DNA of 64,000 bases from an uncultured Ruminococcus sp. (GCA_904377845.1 CAJFGR010000012.1:48902-112901); one strand, 5' to 3'; shown: positions 25,039 to 34,639, numbered from the stretch's first letter. Program-made: numbers and translations. Notes: generated by a model from the letters alone, not told the origin.

Positions 25039-28000
25039 ATGAGAAGAGCAAATGAAACCCTTCAAAACGAAGGGCAGCAGATGGAAGCAGCGCAGCATGA
25101 AGCTGCGAAAAGTGATATCCCGCAGGGGCTTTACCGCGAGAGTTTTGAACACGACAACTGCGGTATCGGTGCGATCGTAAATATTAAGGGCGTGAAGAGC
25201 CACAGCACAGTTGCCGGAGCGCTTAAGATCGTAGAGCACCTGGAACACAGAGCAGGAAAGGATGCAGAAGGAAAGACCGGAGACGGTGTCGGTATTCTTC
25301 TGCAGGTATCCCACAAGTTCTTTCAGAAAGTCTGTAAGCCGCTGGGCATTAACCTGAAAGGCGAGAGGGATTATGGAGTCGGAATGTTCTTCCTGCCTCA
25401 GGACGAGCTGAAACGCAATCAGGCGAAGAATATTTTTGAGGTCATTGTAAAGAAAGAAGGACTGAACTTCCTCGGCTGGAGAGAAGTACCGGTGCATCCG
25501 GAAGTGCTCGGAAAGGCCGCTGTTGACTGTATGCCGTGTATCATGCAGGCGTTTATTGAGCGTCCGAAGAAAATCAATAAAGGAATTGATTTTGACCGCC
25601 GTCTCTATGTGGTCAGACGTGTATTTGAGCAGAGCAGTGATGATACATATGTAGTATCTCTTTCCAGCCGTACGATCGTTTACAAAGGAATGTTCCTTGT
25701 AGGACAGCTCCGCCAGTTTTTCGGGGATCTGCAGGATGAGGATTATGAGTCCGCTATCGCAATGGTACATTCCCGTTTCAGTACGAACACAACTCCGAGC
25801 TGGCAGAGAGCACACCCGAACCGTTTTATCGTGCACAACGGAGAGATCAATACAATCCGGGGTAATGCAGATAAGATGCGTGCACGTGAGGAGACGATGG
25901 AAGCAGGAAAACTTAAAGGTGAGCTGCACAAGGTCCTTCCGGCGATCAACACTTCCGGATCGGATTCAGCCATGCTTGACAACGCGCTTGAGTTCATGGT
26001 AATGAGCGGTATGGATCTTCCGCTTGCAGTGATGATCTGTATTCCGGAGCCGTGGGTGAACAACCGCAGCATGTCTCAGAACAAGAAGGATTTCTATCAG
26101 TATTATGCGACCATGATGGAGCCGTGGGACGGCCCGGCTTCGATCCTGTTCTCTGACGGAGATGTAATGGGAGCGGTGCTTGACCGCAACGGCCTTCGTC
26201 CGTCGAGATACTATATCACGGACGATGATAACCTGATCCTCTCTTCGGAAGTAGGAGTGCTGGATATCGATCCGTCCAGGATCCTCGTGAAAGAACGTCT
26301 GCATCCGGGCAAGATGCTGCTTGTAGATACGGTCGCCGGAAGGGTGATCGATGATGAGGAACTGAAAGAGAAATATGCAAATGAGGAACCTTACGGAGAA
26401 TGGCTGGACAGCAACCTGATCCAGCTGAAAGATCTTCCGATCCCGAACAAGGATATCCCGAAGTACACAAAAGAGGAATGTACCCGTCTGCAGAAAGCTT
26501 TCGGTTATGCGTATGAGGATGTGAGGAGTTCTATCCTTACGATGGCGAAGAATGGCGGAGAAGGAATCGCTGCCATGGGTATCGATATACCGCTCTCGGT
26601 TCTTTCCAAGAAAAGACAACCGCTGTTCGGCTATTTTAAACAGTTATTCGCGCAGGTTACAAACCCGCCGATCGATGCGATCCGTGAGGAGATCGTTACT
26701 TCAACTACAATTTATGTCGGAAAAGACGGAAACCTGCTTGAGAAGAAAGAAGAAAACTGTAAGATGCTCCGGGTAAACAACCCGATCCTGACAAATACAG
26801 ACTTGTTAAAAATCAAGAACATGAAGGTGGAGGGATTCAAGGTAGCTGAGATCCCGATTACATATTATAAGAACACAAGTCTTGAGAAAGCTATTGAGTA
26901 TCTTTTTATAGAAGTAGACAGAGTGATCCGCGGCGGCGCAAATATCCTGATCCTGACAGACCGTGATGTGGATGAGTATCATGTGGCCATCCCGTCACTG
27001 CTGGCAGTATCCGGTCTGCAGCAGCATCTGGTGCGCACGAAGAAGAGAACTTCCGTGGCAATGATCCTGGAGAGCGGCGAGCCGCGAGAGGTTCATCATT
27101 TTGCAACCCTGCTCGGCTACGGAGCCTGTGCGATCAACCCGTATCTGGCTCATGAATCCATTCGTCAGCTTATTGAGGCAAGACTGCTCCACAAAGATTA
27201 CTATGCGGCTGTAGATGACTACAACAGCGCGGTAATCCATGGAATCGTCAAGATCGCATCCAAGATGGGTATCTCAACGATCCAGTCCTATCAGGGAGCA
27301 AAGATCTTTGAGGCGATCGGACTTAAGAAAGAGTTTATCGACAGGTATTTTACAGATACCGTAAGCCGTGTGGGTGGTATCGGCATCGAAGAGATTGCAG
27401 AAGATTATACGGCGTTCCATACACAGGCATTTGATCCGCTGGGACTTGACGGCGATATGACTCTTGACAGCGTGGGACGTCACAAATACAAGAGCGGCGG
27501 AGAAGAACATCTGTACAATCCGCAGACGATCCATATGCTCCAGCAGTCCACAAGACGCGGCGACTACGATATGTTTAAGCAGTACACAAAGATGGTGGAT
27601 GCAGAAGGAGAAAAGGTCAACTTAAGAGGACAGCTCGACTTCAATTATCCGAAGAAAGGTGTTCCGCTCGAGGAAGTGGAGAGCGTGGACTCCATTGTAA
27701 CAAGATTTAAGACGGGAGCTATGTCTTACGGTTCTATCTCTAAGGAAGCCCATGAGACTCTTGCCATTGCCATGAACCGTCTCCACGGAAAATCCAATTC
27801 CGGTGAAGGTGGTGAGGAGATCGAAAGACTGGATACGGACCGCTGTTCTGCAATCAAGCAGGTGGCGTCAGGACGTTTCGGTGTTACATCCAGATATCTG
27901 GTGAGCGCACAGGAGATCCAGATCAAGATGGCCCAGGGCGCGAAGCCGGGCGAAGGCGGACATCTGCCGGGCGGAAAGGTCTATCCGTGGATTGCGAAGA

Positions 28001-29631
28001 CCCGTCATTCAACGCCGGGCGTGAGCCTGATCTCACCGCCGCCGCACCACGATATTTATTCCATCGAGGACCTGGCGCAGTTGATCTATGACCTGAAAAA
28101 TGCCAATAAAAAGGCACGTATCTCTGTAAAACTTGTATCTGAAGCAGGCGTCGGAACCGTAGCAGCAGGTGTGGCGAAGGCAGGCGCAGGCGTGATCCTG
28201 ATCTCCGGCTATGACGGAGGAACAGGAGCAGCGCCGAGAAGTTCTATCCAGAATGCAGGACTTCCGTGGGAGCTTGGACTTGCAGAGACGCACCAGACTC
28301 TGATCCAGAACGGGCTGCGCGAGCGTGTCCGCATCGAGACAGACGGAAAGCTCATGAGCGGAAGAGATGTTGCTGTCGCGGCACTGCTCGGAGCAGAGGA
28401 ATTCGGATTTGCAACAGCTCCGCTTGTAACTATGGGATGTGTCATGATGCGTGTCTGCAATCTGGATACCTGTCCGGTAGGTGTGGCAACACAGAATCCG
28501 GAACTGAGAAAACGCTTTACAGGTAAACCGGAATATGTAATGAACTTCATGCGTTTTATTGCACAGGAGTTGAGAGAATATATGGCGAAACTGGGCGTGC
28601 GCACAGTAGATGAACTGGTGGGACGTACGGATCTTCTGAAAGTAAAAGATGAGCCTACATCCAGCCGCGCCGCGACACTTGATCTCTCCGGAGTGCTCTA
28701 TAATCCGTATGCAAAGCAGAAGAAGGGCATGATCTTCAATCCGAAGAAAGTATTTGACTTTGAACTTGAGAAGACACTGGATGAGAAAGTGCTTGTAAAA
28801 CAGCTTCTTCCTGCACTGGAGAAAGGGCAGAAGAGAGGACTTGAGATCGACGTCACCAATACCGACCGTACATTTGGTACGATCTTTGGCTCTGAGATCA
28901 CGAGAAGATATCCGGAAGGTCTGGAAGACGACAGCTTCGTAATTAAGTGTAAAGGTGCAGGCGGACAGAGCTTCGGCGCATTTATCCCGAAAGGTCTGAC
29001 ACTGGAGCTGGTGGGAGACAGCAACGATTATTTCGGAAAAGGTCTCTCCGGCGGTAAGCTTGTCGTGTGCCCGCCAAACGGAACGAAGTTTAAATCTGAT
29101 GAGAACATTATAATAGGTAACGTTGCATTCTACGGAGCGACAAGCGGAAAAGCATTCGTAGGCGGCGTGGCAGGAGAACGCTTCTGCGTGAGAAACTCCG
29201 GTGTGCGCGCGGTCGTAGAAGGCGTGGGTGACCACGGCTGTGAATATATGACCGGCGGATGTGTCGTTGTACTCGGAAAAGTCGGCAAGAACTTTGCGGC
29301 AGGTATGAGCGGCGGTATCGCATATGTCCTGGATATGGACAGCACTCTCTATACAAGAGTCAATAAGGCGATGGTCAAGATCCAGCGCGTGACTGACAAA
29401 TATGATGTGCAGGAGTTAAAGAGCATGATCCAGGAACACGTATCATATACGAACTCAGAAGTAGGAAAACGGATTCTGGATCACTTTGAAGATTATCTTC
29501 CGAAATTCAAGAAGATCATCCCGGAAGATTACGAGAAGATGATGGCTGCGATCTTCCAGATGGAAGAAAAGGGCCTGAGCAGGGAAAAAGCACAGATCGA
29601 AGCATTCAATAAGATCAAAAACGGAAGATAG
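25039..29631 (+). CDS. gltB: Glutamate synthase large subunit
   Basis: 1530 residues, full length. A propeptide of about 40 residues precedes C41 in HDNCGIGAIV, the nucleophile of the class II glutaminase domain (to about 450). The central domain follows, then the FMN-binding synthase domain (about 810-1220) with KPGEGGHLPGGKVYPWIAKTRHS and the cysteines CVMMRVCNLDTCPVG (about 1133-1144) for the 3Fe-4S cluster. The GxGxG beta-helix domain ends the protein (GVGDHGCEYMTGG near 1395). It moves the glutamine amide to 2-oxoglutarate with GltD, giving two glutamates. ATG with AAGGAGAGG. Confidence 0.95.
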   Translation: MRRANETLQNEGQQMEAAQHEAAKSDIPQGLYRESFEHDNCGIGAIVNIKGVKSHSTVAGALKIVEHLEHRAGKDAEGKTGDGVGILLQVSHKFFQKVCKPLGINLKGERDYGVGMFFLPQDELKRNQAKNIFEVIVKKEGLNFLGWREVPVHPEVLGKAAVDCMPCIMQAFIERPKKINKGIDFDRRLYVVRRVFEQSSDDTYVVSLSSRTIVYKGMFLVGQLRQFFGDLQDEDYESAIAMVHSRFSTNTTPSWQRAHPNRFIVHNGEINTIRGNADKMRAREETMEAGKLKGELHKVLPAINTSGSDSAMLDNALEFMVMSGMDLPLAVMICIPEPWVNNRSMSQNKKDFYQYYATMMEPWDGPASILFSDGDVMGAVLDRNGLRPSRYYITDDDNLILSSEVGVLDIDPSRILVKERLHPGKMLLVDTVAGRVIDDEELKEKYANEEPYGEWLDSNLIQLKDLPIPNKDIPKYTKEECTRLQKAFGYAYEDVRSSILTMAKNGGEGIAAMGIDIPLSVLSKKRQPLFGYFKQLFAQVTNPPIDAIREEIVTSTTIYVGKDGNLLEKKEENCKMLRVNNPILTNTDLLKIKNMKVEGFKVAEIPITYYKNTSLEKAIEYLFIEVDRVIRGGANILILTDRDVDEYHVAIPSLLAVSGLQQHLVRTKKRTSVAMILESGEPREVHHFATLLGYGACAINPYLAHESIRQLIEARLLHKDYYAAVDDYNSAVIHGIVKIASKMGISTIQSYQGAKIFEAIGLKKEFIDRYFTDTVSRVGGIGIEEIAEDYTAFHTQAFDPLGLDGDMTLDSVGRHKYKSGGEEHLYNPQTIHMLQQSTRRGDYDMFKQYTKMVDAEGEKVNLRGQLDFNYPKKGVPLEEVESVDSIVTRFKTGAMSYGSISKEAHETLAIAMNRLHGKSNSGEGGEEIERLDTDRCSAIKQVASGRFGVTSRYLVSAQEIQIKMAQGAKPGEGGHLPGGKVYPWIAKTRHSTPGVSLISPPPHHDIYSIEDLAQLIYDLKNANKKARISVKLVSEAGVGTVAAGVAKAGAGVILISGYDGGTGAAPRSSIQNAGLPWELGLAETHQTLIQNGLRERVRIETDGKLMSGRDVAVAALLGAEEFGFATAPLVTMGCVMMRVCNLDTCPVGVATQNPELRKRFTGKPEYVMNFMRFIAQELREYMAKLGVRTVDELVGRTDLLKVKDEPTSSRAATLDLSGVLYNPYAKQKKGMIFNPKKVFDFELEKTLDEKVLVKQLLPALEKGQKRGLEIDVTNTDRTFGTIFGSEITRRYPEGLEDDSFVIKCKGAGGQSFGAFIPKGLTLELVGDSNDYFGKGLSGGKLVVCPPNGTKFKSDENIIIGNVAFYGATSGKAFVGGVAGERFCVRNSGVRAVVEGVGDHGCEYMTGGCVVVLGKVGKNFAAGMSGGIAYVLDMDSTLYTRVNKAMVKIQRVTDKYDVQELKSMIQEHVSYTNSEVGKRILDHFEDYLPKFKKIIPEDYEKMMAAIFQMEEKGLSREKAQIEAFNKIKNGR

Positions 29632-29644
29632 GAGGCGCGAAAAA

Positions 29645-31144
29645 GTGGGAAAACCGACAGGATTTATGGATTATGCAAGAAAAGACAAGACAGCGGAACA
29701 GCCGCTTGAGAGAATTAAGCATTTTAATGAGTTCTATACGCCTCTTCCGAAAGAGGAACAGGAACTGCAGGGGGCGCGGTGCATGGCGTGCGGCGTGCCG
29801 TTCTGCCAGTCAGGCTTAAACCTGATGGGGATGGCCAGCGGATGCCCGTTGCATAACCTTGTGCCGGAGTGGAACGATCTGATCTACAACGGCAACTGGG
29901 AGGAGGCATATTACCGTCTGGCGAAGACAAATAACTTCCCGGAGTTTACTTCCCGGGTATGTCCGGCTCTCTGTGAGAATGCGTGTACGTGCGGACTCAA
30001 TCAGGATCCGGTGGCTTCAAAGAGCAATGAGTATGCCATCATTGAAAATGCATATGAGAAAGGTTACGCAAAAGCCCGTCCGCCGAAAGTACGCACAGGT
30101 AAAAAAGTGGCTGTCATTGGCTCCGGACCGTCCGGGCTGGCGGCAGCGGATCTTCTCAACAGAAGAGGTCATCTGGTTACAGTGTTCGAGCGTGAGGACA
30201 AACCGGGCGGACTGCTCCGCTACGGCATTCCGAATATGAAGCTGGAGAAGCAGTACATCGACAGAAAGTTAAAGATCATGGAGGAAGAGGGCGTTGAGTT
30301 CCGCGTGAACTGCAACGTAGGAAAGGATGTAAAACCGGCTCAGCTCTTAAAAGAGTATGACCGCATCGTCCTTGCCTGCGGAGCGTCCCATCCCCGTGAT
30401 ATCAAAGCGACAGGTCGCGACGCGGAGGGAATCTATTTTGCGGTAGATTTCCTGAAGTCTACGACGAAAGCGCTCTGGTCTCACGATATGCAGCTCAAAG
30501 ACGGGACATACATTTCCGCAAAAGGGAAAAATGTAATCGTAATCGGCGGCGGAGATACAGGAAACGACTGCGTCGGAACTTCCATCCGCCACGGCGCGAA
30601 GTCCGTGCTCCAGCTGGAGATGATGCCGAAAGCTCCGGATCAGAGAACAGAGACAAACCCGTGGCCGGAGTGGCCGAGAATCTGCAAGACAGACTACGGC
30701 CAGCAGGAAGCGATCGCTGTGTTCGGACATGATCCGCGTGTGTACCAGACAACAGTCAAAGAGTTCGTAAAAGACAAGAAAGGTAAACTCTGCAAGGCTG
30801 TGCTTATCAAGCTGGAGAGCAAGAAAGATGAAAAGACCGGAAGAATGTATATGGCAGAGATTCCGGGCAGCGAGTATACAGTGGACGCTGATCTTGTACT
30901 GATCGCGGCCGGATTCCTGGGAAGCGAAGAATACGTTACAAAGGCATTCGGCGTGGAAGTCAATGAGCGCACCAACGTAAAGACCGGGCCGGGCAAATAT
31001 GCAACCAATATCAGGCACGTATTTACAGCCGGCGATATGCACAGAGGACAGTCGCTTGTCGTATGGGCGATCCGCGAGGGACGTGAGGCAGCCAGAGAGG
31101 TTGACGAGAGTCTGATGGGATATACAAACCTGAATATACAGTAG
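29645..31144 (+). CDS. gltD: Glutamate synthase small subunit, NAD(P)H-dependent
   Basis: 499 residues. The N-terminal Fe-S domain has CMACGVPFCQ near 41, CPLHN near 60 and CPALCENACTCGLN near 99. The FAD site is VAVIGSGPSGLAAADLL near 151 and the NAD(P)H site VIVIGGGDTGNDC near 298. The C-terminus has VFTAGDMHRGQSLVVWAIREGREAA, the usual FAD-binding end. It passes electrons to GltB. GTG start 29645 is set by TAGGAGGCG; the gap after gltB is 13 bases. Confidence 0.95.
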   Translation: MGKPTGFMDYARKDKTAEQPLERIKHFNEFYTPLPKEEQELQGARCMACGVPFCQSGLNLMGMASGCPLHNLVPEWNDLIYNGNWEEAYYRLAKTNNFPEFTSRVCPALCENACTCGLNQDPVASKSNEYAIIENAYEKGYAKARPPKVRTGKKVAVIGSGPSGLAAADLLNRRGHLVTVFEREDKPGGLLRYGIPNMKLEKQYIDRKLKIMEEEGVEFRVNCNVGKDVKPAQLLKEYDRIVLACGASHPRDIKATGRDAEGIYFAVDFLKSTTKALWSHDMQLKDGTYISAKGKNVIVIGGGDTGNDCVGTSIRHGAKSVLQLEMMPKAPDQRTETNPWPEWPRICKTDYGQQEAIAVFGHDPRVYQTTVKEFVKDKKGKLCKAVLIKLESKKDEKTGRMYMAEIPGSEYTVDADLVLIAAGFLGSEEYVTKAFGVEVNERTNVKTGPGKYATNIRHVFTAGDMHRGQSLVVWAIREGREAAREVDESLMGYTNLNIQ

Positions 31145-31151
31145 TAAAACA

Positions 31152-31186
31152 GTAACAGTTCAGACATCAGAAGTCTGAACTGTTAC
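31152..31186 (+). repeat. GTAACAGTTCAGAC inverted-repeat hairpin
   Basis: A perfect 14-base stem, GTAACAGTTCAGAC (31152-31165) with GTCTGAACTGTTAC (31173-31186) and a 7-base loop, right after gltD. No T-run follows on the plus strand, so it is not a classic terminator though it may protect the 3' end. It shares its arms with elements at 16190 and 32593. Confidence 0.75.
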
Positions 31187-31224
31187 GAAAAAATAAGGAT
31201 TGTGTGAAAAATTAGCGGATTTTA

Positions 31225-31253
31225 TTGAAAAAGAAGTATTTCTGCGGTATGAT
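31225..31253 (+). promoter_or_regulatory. Promoter of the first NlpC/P60 gene
   Basis: TTGAAA (31225-31230), a 17-base spacer and TATGAT (31248-31253), about 47 bases before the start. Confidence 0.6.
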
Positions 31254-31299
31254 TCATTTGTGGAATTGTTAAATATGAGTAAACAGTACAGGTGAAACT

Positions 31300-32493
31300 A
31301 TGAAATACAGAAGATTACATAATGTATTAATCGCGACAGGACTGACCTGTGCGCTGACAGTAACCCCTGTCTTTGCGGCGCCTGACAGTACGCTGGACAG
31401 TCTGCAGGACGAACAGAATAATCTGGAGAATCAGAAGAGCAGTGCCCAGAGCGAGTTGAACAGTCTGCAGGCTGAACTGGAAACGCTGCTGTCAAAGATC
31501 TCGGATCTGGAGGGACAGCTCATATCCAAAGGACAGGAGATTTCTCAGGCAGAGAAGGATCTGGACGCGGCGGAAGAAAAGCGTCAGGAACAGTATGACG
31601 CCATGAAACTGAGGATTAAATATATCTATGAGTCCGGCGGGGATGCGGCAGCCATAGAGAGAGTAATTACCTCCGGGGATATTACAAGTATGCTTACGCA
31701 GGCGGAATATTCGCAGCAGGTACATGAGTATGACCGGAAGCAGCTTCAGGCATATGCCGAGACCGTACAGGAAATCGAAGATCTTCAGGACACACTTGAA
31801 AAGGATATGTCAAAGCTGGAAAATCTTGAGTCCGACTATGAGGATCAGCAGGAGACGCTGAATACGACGATTTCCTCCAAACAGGATGAGATTTCCGATC
31901 TGGACGGAATGCTTCAGGATGCCGCCAGAAAGGTCCTTGAAGAACAGCAGCGCCAGCAGGCGGCAGAACAGCAGGCTCAGACAGAAGCAGCGGACAGCAG
32001 CGGAAATTCAGAAGACCAGAATTCCGCCGGCGGCTCAGGATCAGACAGCGGAAATACACAAGGCGGCAATTCTTCGACCGGGACTCCTTCCACTCCGGAT
32101 TCAGGAGATTCGGATAATGACAGCGAACCGGACAGCGGCGGCTCATCGACCCCTCCGAGTTATGATTCATCTTCGGGGAGCAGTGCTGTAAGCCGCGCAG
32201 AGAGTATGCTCGGACGTCCATATAAATGGGGAGCGGCAGGACCGGATTCTTTCGACTGTTCAGGACTTGTAAGTTACTGCCTGACCGGCAGATTTGTTCA
32301 TACATGGACTACCTCAGATATTATCACATGGCCGCGTGTGAGCAATCCGCAGCCCGGCGATATCTGTGTGTCAGCTACACATTGTGGTGTATATGTCGGA
32401 GGAGGAATGATGATTCATGCACCCCATAGAGGGGATGTAGTGAAAAAAAGTCCTGTCCACAGCGGTATGATTTATGTTCGCTATGGCGGTTGA
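31300..32493 (+). CDS. Secreted NlpC/P60 peptidoglycan hydrolase with coiled coil, copy 1
   Basis: 397 residues. Signal peptide 1-26 (cleavage after VFA), then a long coiled coil (about 30-225: LDSLQDEQNNLENQKSS and similar) of the PcsB/CwlO type, a Ser/Gly/Pro-rich linker (about 226-285) and a C-terminal NlpC/P60 domain. The catalytic triad is visible: C320 in FDCSGLVSY, H361 in THCGVYVG and H373 in MIHAPH. Such enzymes cut peptide stems in the wall and are normally held inactive by the coiled coil until activated at growth or division sites. A close paralogue follows at 32837. Confidence 0.9.
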   Translation: MKYRRLHNVLIATGLTCALTVTPVFAAPDSTLDSLQDEQNNLENQKSSAQSELNSLQAELETLLSKISDLEGQLISKGQEISQAEKDLDAAEEKRQEQYDAMKLRIKYIYESGGDAAAIERVITSGDITSMLTQAEYSQQVHEYDRKQLQAYAETVQEIEDLQDTLEKDMSKLENLESDYEDQQETLNTTISSKQDEISDLDGMLQDAARKVLEEQQRQQAAEQQAQTEAADSSGNSEDQNSAGGSGSDSGNTQGGNSSTGTPSTPDSGDSDNDSEPDSGGSSTPPSYDSSSGSSAVSRAESMLGRPYKWGAAGPDSFDCSGLVSYCLTGRFVHTWTTSDIITWPRVSNPQPGDICVSATHCGVYVGGGMMIHAPHRGDVVKKSPVHSGMIYVRYGG

Positions 32494-32524
32494 GAAAGTA
32501 TAATTATAATATAGAAAAGATAAG

Positions 32525-32564
32525 AACAGGGACTTGGAGGTGTAAGCTTCAGAGCCCTGTTTTT
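32525..32564 (+). terminator. Rho-independent terminator after the first NlpC/P60 gene
   Basis: AACAGGG (32525-32531) pairs with CCCTGTT (32555-32561), followed by more T residues. The loop is long (23 bases). Confidence 0.65.
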
Positions 32565-32592
32565 CTGTAATACGGAGAAGGCCGCCGGAAAA

Positions 32593-32636
32593 TGTAACGG
32601 TTCAGCCTGTCTGTCCATACCGGGCGAACCGTTACA
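32593..32636 (+). repeat. TGTAACGGTTC inverted repeat, variant of the GTAACAGTTCAG family
   Basis: TGTAACGGTTC (32593-32603) pairs perfectly with GAACCGTTACA (32626-32636). Compared with the copy at 31152 the left arm has A to G and the right arm the matching T to C, so the stem is preserved by compensatory change. The left arm continues AGCC as in the 15937 copy. Confidence 0.7.
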
Positions 32637-32667
32637 ATTAAATATTACAGAAATGTTAAAAAACTAT

Positions 32668-32696
32668 TGAAATTTATCCTGATCTTTATTATAATT
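32668..32696 (+). promoter_or_regulatory. Distal promoter of the second NlpC/P60 gene
   Basis: TTGAAA (32668-32673), a 17-base spacer and a perfect TATAAT (32691-32696). It would give a leader of about 135 bases. Confidence 0.6.
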
Positions 32697-32761
32697 TATT
32701 ACAGACTGAAACATTGACGAAAGATAACCCTCCCCAATATGCGTTTTTTAAGGAAATGCTG

Positions 32762-32790
32762 TTGAAAAATATGGCTTTCTGTTGTATTAT
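32762..32790 (+). promoter_or_regulatory. Proximal promoter of the second NlpC/P60 gene
   Basis: TTGAAA (32762-32767), a 17-base spacer and TATTAT (32785-32790), about 45 bases before the start. Two promoters with the same -35 suggest dual control. Confidence 0.55.
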
Positions 32791-32836
32791 GCATATACGT
32801 GGGGACATAGATAATATAATAGGGAAAGGTGAAGAG

Positions 32837-33952
32837 ATGAGATTAAAGAAAAGAGTACATAGTGCATTTATCGCTACAGTTCTTACCTGTTCACTTGCGG
32901 TGACACCGGTTTTTGCAGAGCCGAATACACTGGAACAGCTTCAGAAAGAACAGCAGGATCTTCAAAATCAGAAAGACGCGGCACAGGATGAGCTGAATGA
33001 ACTTCAGGCAGAATTGAATACAATAGTTGAAAAACTGTCTGATCTGGAAGATCAGCTGATTGCAAAAGGCGAGGAAATCATTCAGGCACAGGATGACCTG
33101 AAAGTTGCAGAGGAAAAGAAAGAAGAGCAGTACGAGGCTATGAAGCTCCGCATCAAGTATATGTATGAAGCGGGGAGCGGAACAGCAACCATGGAAAAGG
33201 TTATGACCTCCGGTGATATTTCCGGTATGCTGACTCAGGCAGAGTACTCCCAGCAGGTTCATGAGTATGACCGTGAACAGCTTCAGGAATATGCAGATAC
33301 CGTACAGCAGATCGAAGAACTTCAGGCAAAACTGGAGTCGGAGATGGCTGATCTGGAAGATCTCGAAGACGAATATCAGCAGCAGGAAGACACGCTGAAT
33401 TCTACAATCGCATCCAAAAAGGATCAGGTATCAGATTTAGACAGCATGATTCAGGAAGCGGCTAGAAAGGTTCAGGAAGAGAAAGACCGTCAGGAAGCTG
33501 AGGCAGAGGCGGAACGTCAGAGACAGCTGGCGGCACAGCAGCAGGCAGCCCAGGCGCAGCAGAGTAATAATACCGGAAGCGGCGGAGGCGGTTCTGTCTC
33601 CTCAGGCGGAGGCAGTGAGCCGGAGTACAGCGCTTCAACAGGTAATGCGGTTGTTGACCGCGCATACAGTAAGATCGGATGCTGGTATCAGTGGGGCGCG
33701 GTAGGCCCGAATACATTCGACTGCTCCGGACTTGTAAGCTATGCTCTGACAGGCAGATATGTCCGTCTTGGAAATACCACAACATTTATGGGGTGGACAA
33801 GAGTAAGCAATCCACAGCCGGGTGACATTTGTGTAAACAGTCATCACTGCGGTATTTATATCGGAGGCGGTCAGATGATTCACGCACCACATACCGGAGC
33901 TCAGGTTCGGGTTGGATCTGTACATAGTGATATGATTTATGTTCGTTATTAA
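32837..33952 (+). CDS. Secreted NlpC/P60 peptidoglycan hydrolase with coiled coil, copy 2
   Basis: 371 residues with the same plan as the gene at 31300: signal peptide (VTPVFA), coiled coil (about 30-235), a shorter Gln/Gly-rich linker and an NlpC/P60 domain with C296 in FDCSGLVSY, H337 in HHCGIYIG and H349 in MIHAPH. The coiled coils and catalytic domains are highly alike in the two proteins while the linkers differ, which marks a tandem duplication followed by linker drift. ATG 32837 is chosen because the signal peptide starts there and AAAGGTGAAG precedes it; the open frame upstream is not coding. Confidence 0.9.
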   Translation: MRLKKRVHSAFIATVLTCSLAVTPVFAEPNTLEQLQKEQQDLQNQKDAAQDELNELQAELNTIVEKLSDLEDQLIAKGEEIIQAQDDLKVAEEKKEEQYEAMKLRIKYMYEAGSGTATMEKVMTSGDISGMLTQAEYSQQVHEYDREQLQEYADTVQQIEELQAKLESEMADLEDLEDEYQQQEDTLNSTIASKKDQVSDLDSMIQEAARKVQEEKDRQEAEAEAERQRQLAAQQQAAQAQQSNNTGSGGGGSVSSGGGSEPEYSASTGNAVVDRAYSKIGCWYQWGAVGPNTFDCSGLVSYALTGRYVRLGNTTTFMGWTRVSNPQPGDICVNSHHCGIYIGGGQMIHAPHTGAQVRVGSVHSDMIYVRY

Positions 33953-33967
33953 TGAATAAAAAGTTTT

Positions 33968-33997
33968 GCCCTGCGGCACTCTGCCGCAGGGCATTTT
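33968..33997 (+). terminator. Rho-independent terminator after the second NlpC/P60 gene
   Basis: GCCCTGCGGCA (33968-33978) pairs with TGCCGCAGGGC (33982-33992), 3-base loop, then ATTTTGTT. Confidence 0.85.
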
Positions 33998-34008
33998 GTT
34001 ATTAGCTC

Positions 34009-34038
34009 TTGTGTGCGGCGGTGTATATGTGATAGAAT
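34009..34038 (+). promoter_or_regulatory. Promoter of cobO
   Basis: TTGTGT (34009-34014), an 18-base spacer and TAGAAT (34033-34038), about 30 bases before cobO. No obvious separate promoter is seen for the riboswitch, so this one may drive the whole cluster. Confidence 0.5.
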
Positions 34039-34068
34039 AGAAAAGATCTTACAGAGAGGACAGATATA

Positions 34069-34596
34069 ATGGATCAGGGGCTTATTCATATTTACTGCGG
34101 AGACGGAAAAGGGAAGACATCAGCGGCCACAGGACTTGCTGTACGGGCGGCAGGATGTGGGAAAAAGGTGCTCTTTGCACGGTTTCTTAAGAATGAAGAG
34201 TCGGGGGAGCTGAAAGTGCTTGACCAGATCCCTGAGATCGATGTGATTCATCTGGAAAGATCTTACGGTTTTTACAGTACGCTTTCAGACAGTGAGAAAG
34301 AAGAAGTACACCGTATGTACCATGCGCTGTGGTCTGATATCCTGAATATGATATCAGAGGGGACTTATGACATCCTTGTCATGGATGAGTTCATGGCGGC
34401 ATACGGATACGGTCTGATCCCTCAGGATGAGGCTATCACATTTCTGAGAGAAAAACCGGAAAGTCTGGAGGTTGTCCTGACAGGGCGCAATCCGGACGAA
34501 AGACTTGTGGAGCTGGCAGATTATGTGTCGGAAATCCGCAAGATCAGGCATCCCTTTGACCGGGGAATCCGGGCGCGAAGAGGGATCGAGTACTAG
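34069..34596 (+). CDS. cobO: ATP:corrinoid adenosyltransferase (CobO/BtuR type)
   Basis: 175 residues. P-loop IYCGDGKGKTSAATGLAVRA at the N-terminus, VLFARFLKN near 35, DILVMDEFMAAYGYGLI near 104 and VVLTGRNPDERLVELADYVSEI near 137; all fit the CobA/CobO/BtuR family. It transfers the adenosyl group from ATP to cob(I)yrinic acid diamide or to salvaged corrinoids. It lies just before the cobalamin riboswitch, so its own translation is not under that switch. Confidence 0.93.
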   Translation: MDQGLIHIYCGDGKGKTSAATGLAVRAAGCGKKVLFARFLKNEESGELKVLDQIPEIDVIHLERSYGFYSTLSDSEKEEVHRMYHALWSDILNMISEGTYDILVMDEFMAAYGYGLIPQDEAITFLREKPESLEVVLTGRNPDERLVELADYVSEIRKIRHPFDRGIRARRGIEY

Positions 34597-34639
34597 AGAA
34601 CGGTATACCCGAAGGGATGTACCGAACCAGATCCGGCAT

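Noticed and set aside
28033..29235. Long open frame of about 400 codons on the minus strand opposite gltB
   Set aside because: It is fully antisense to conserved FMN and GxGxG domains of gltB, has no ribosome binding site and shows no family pattern; it is a codon-bias shadow.
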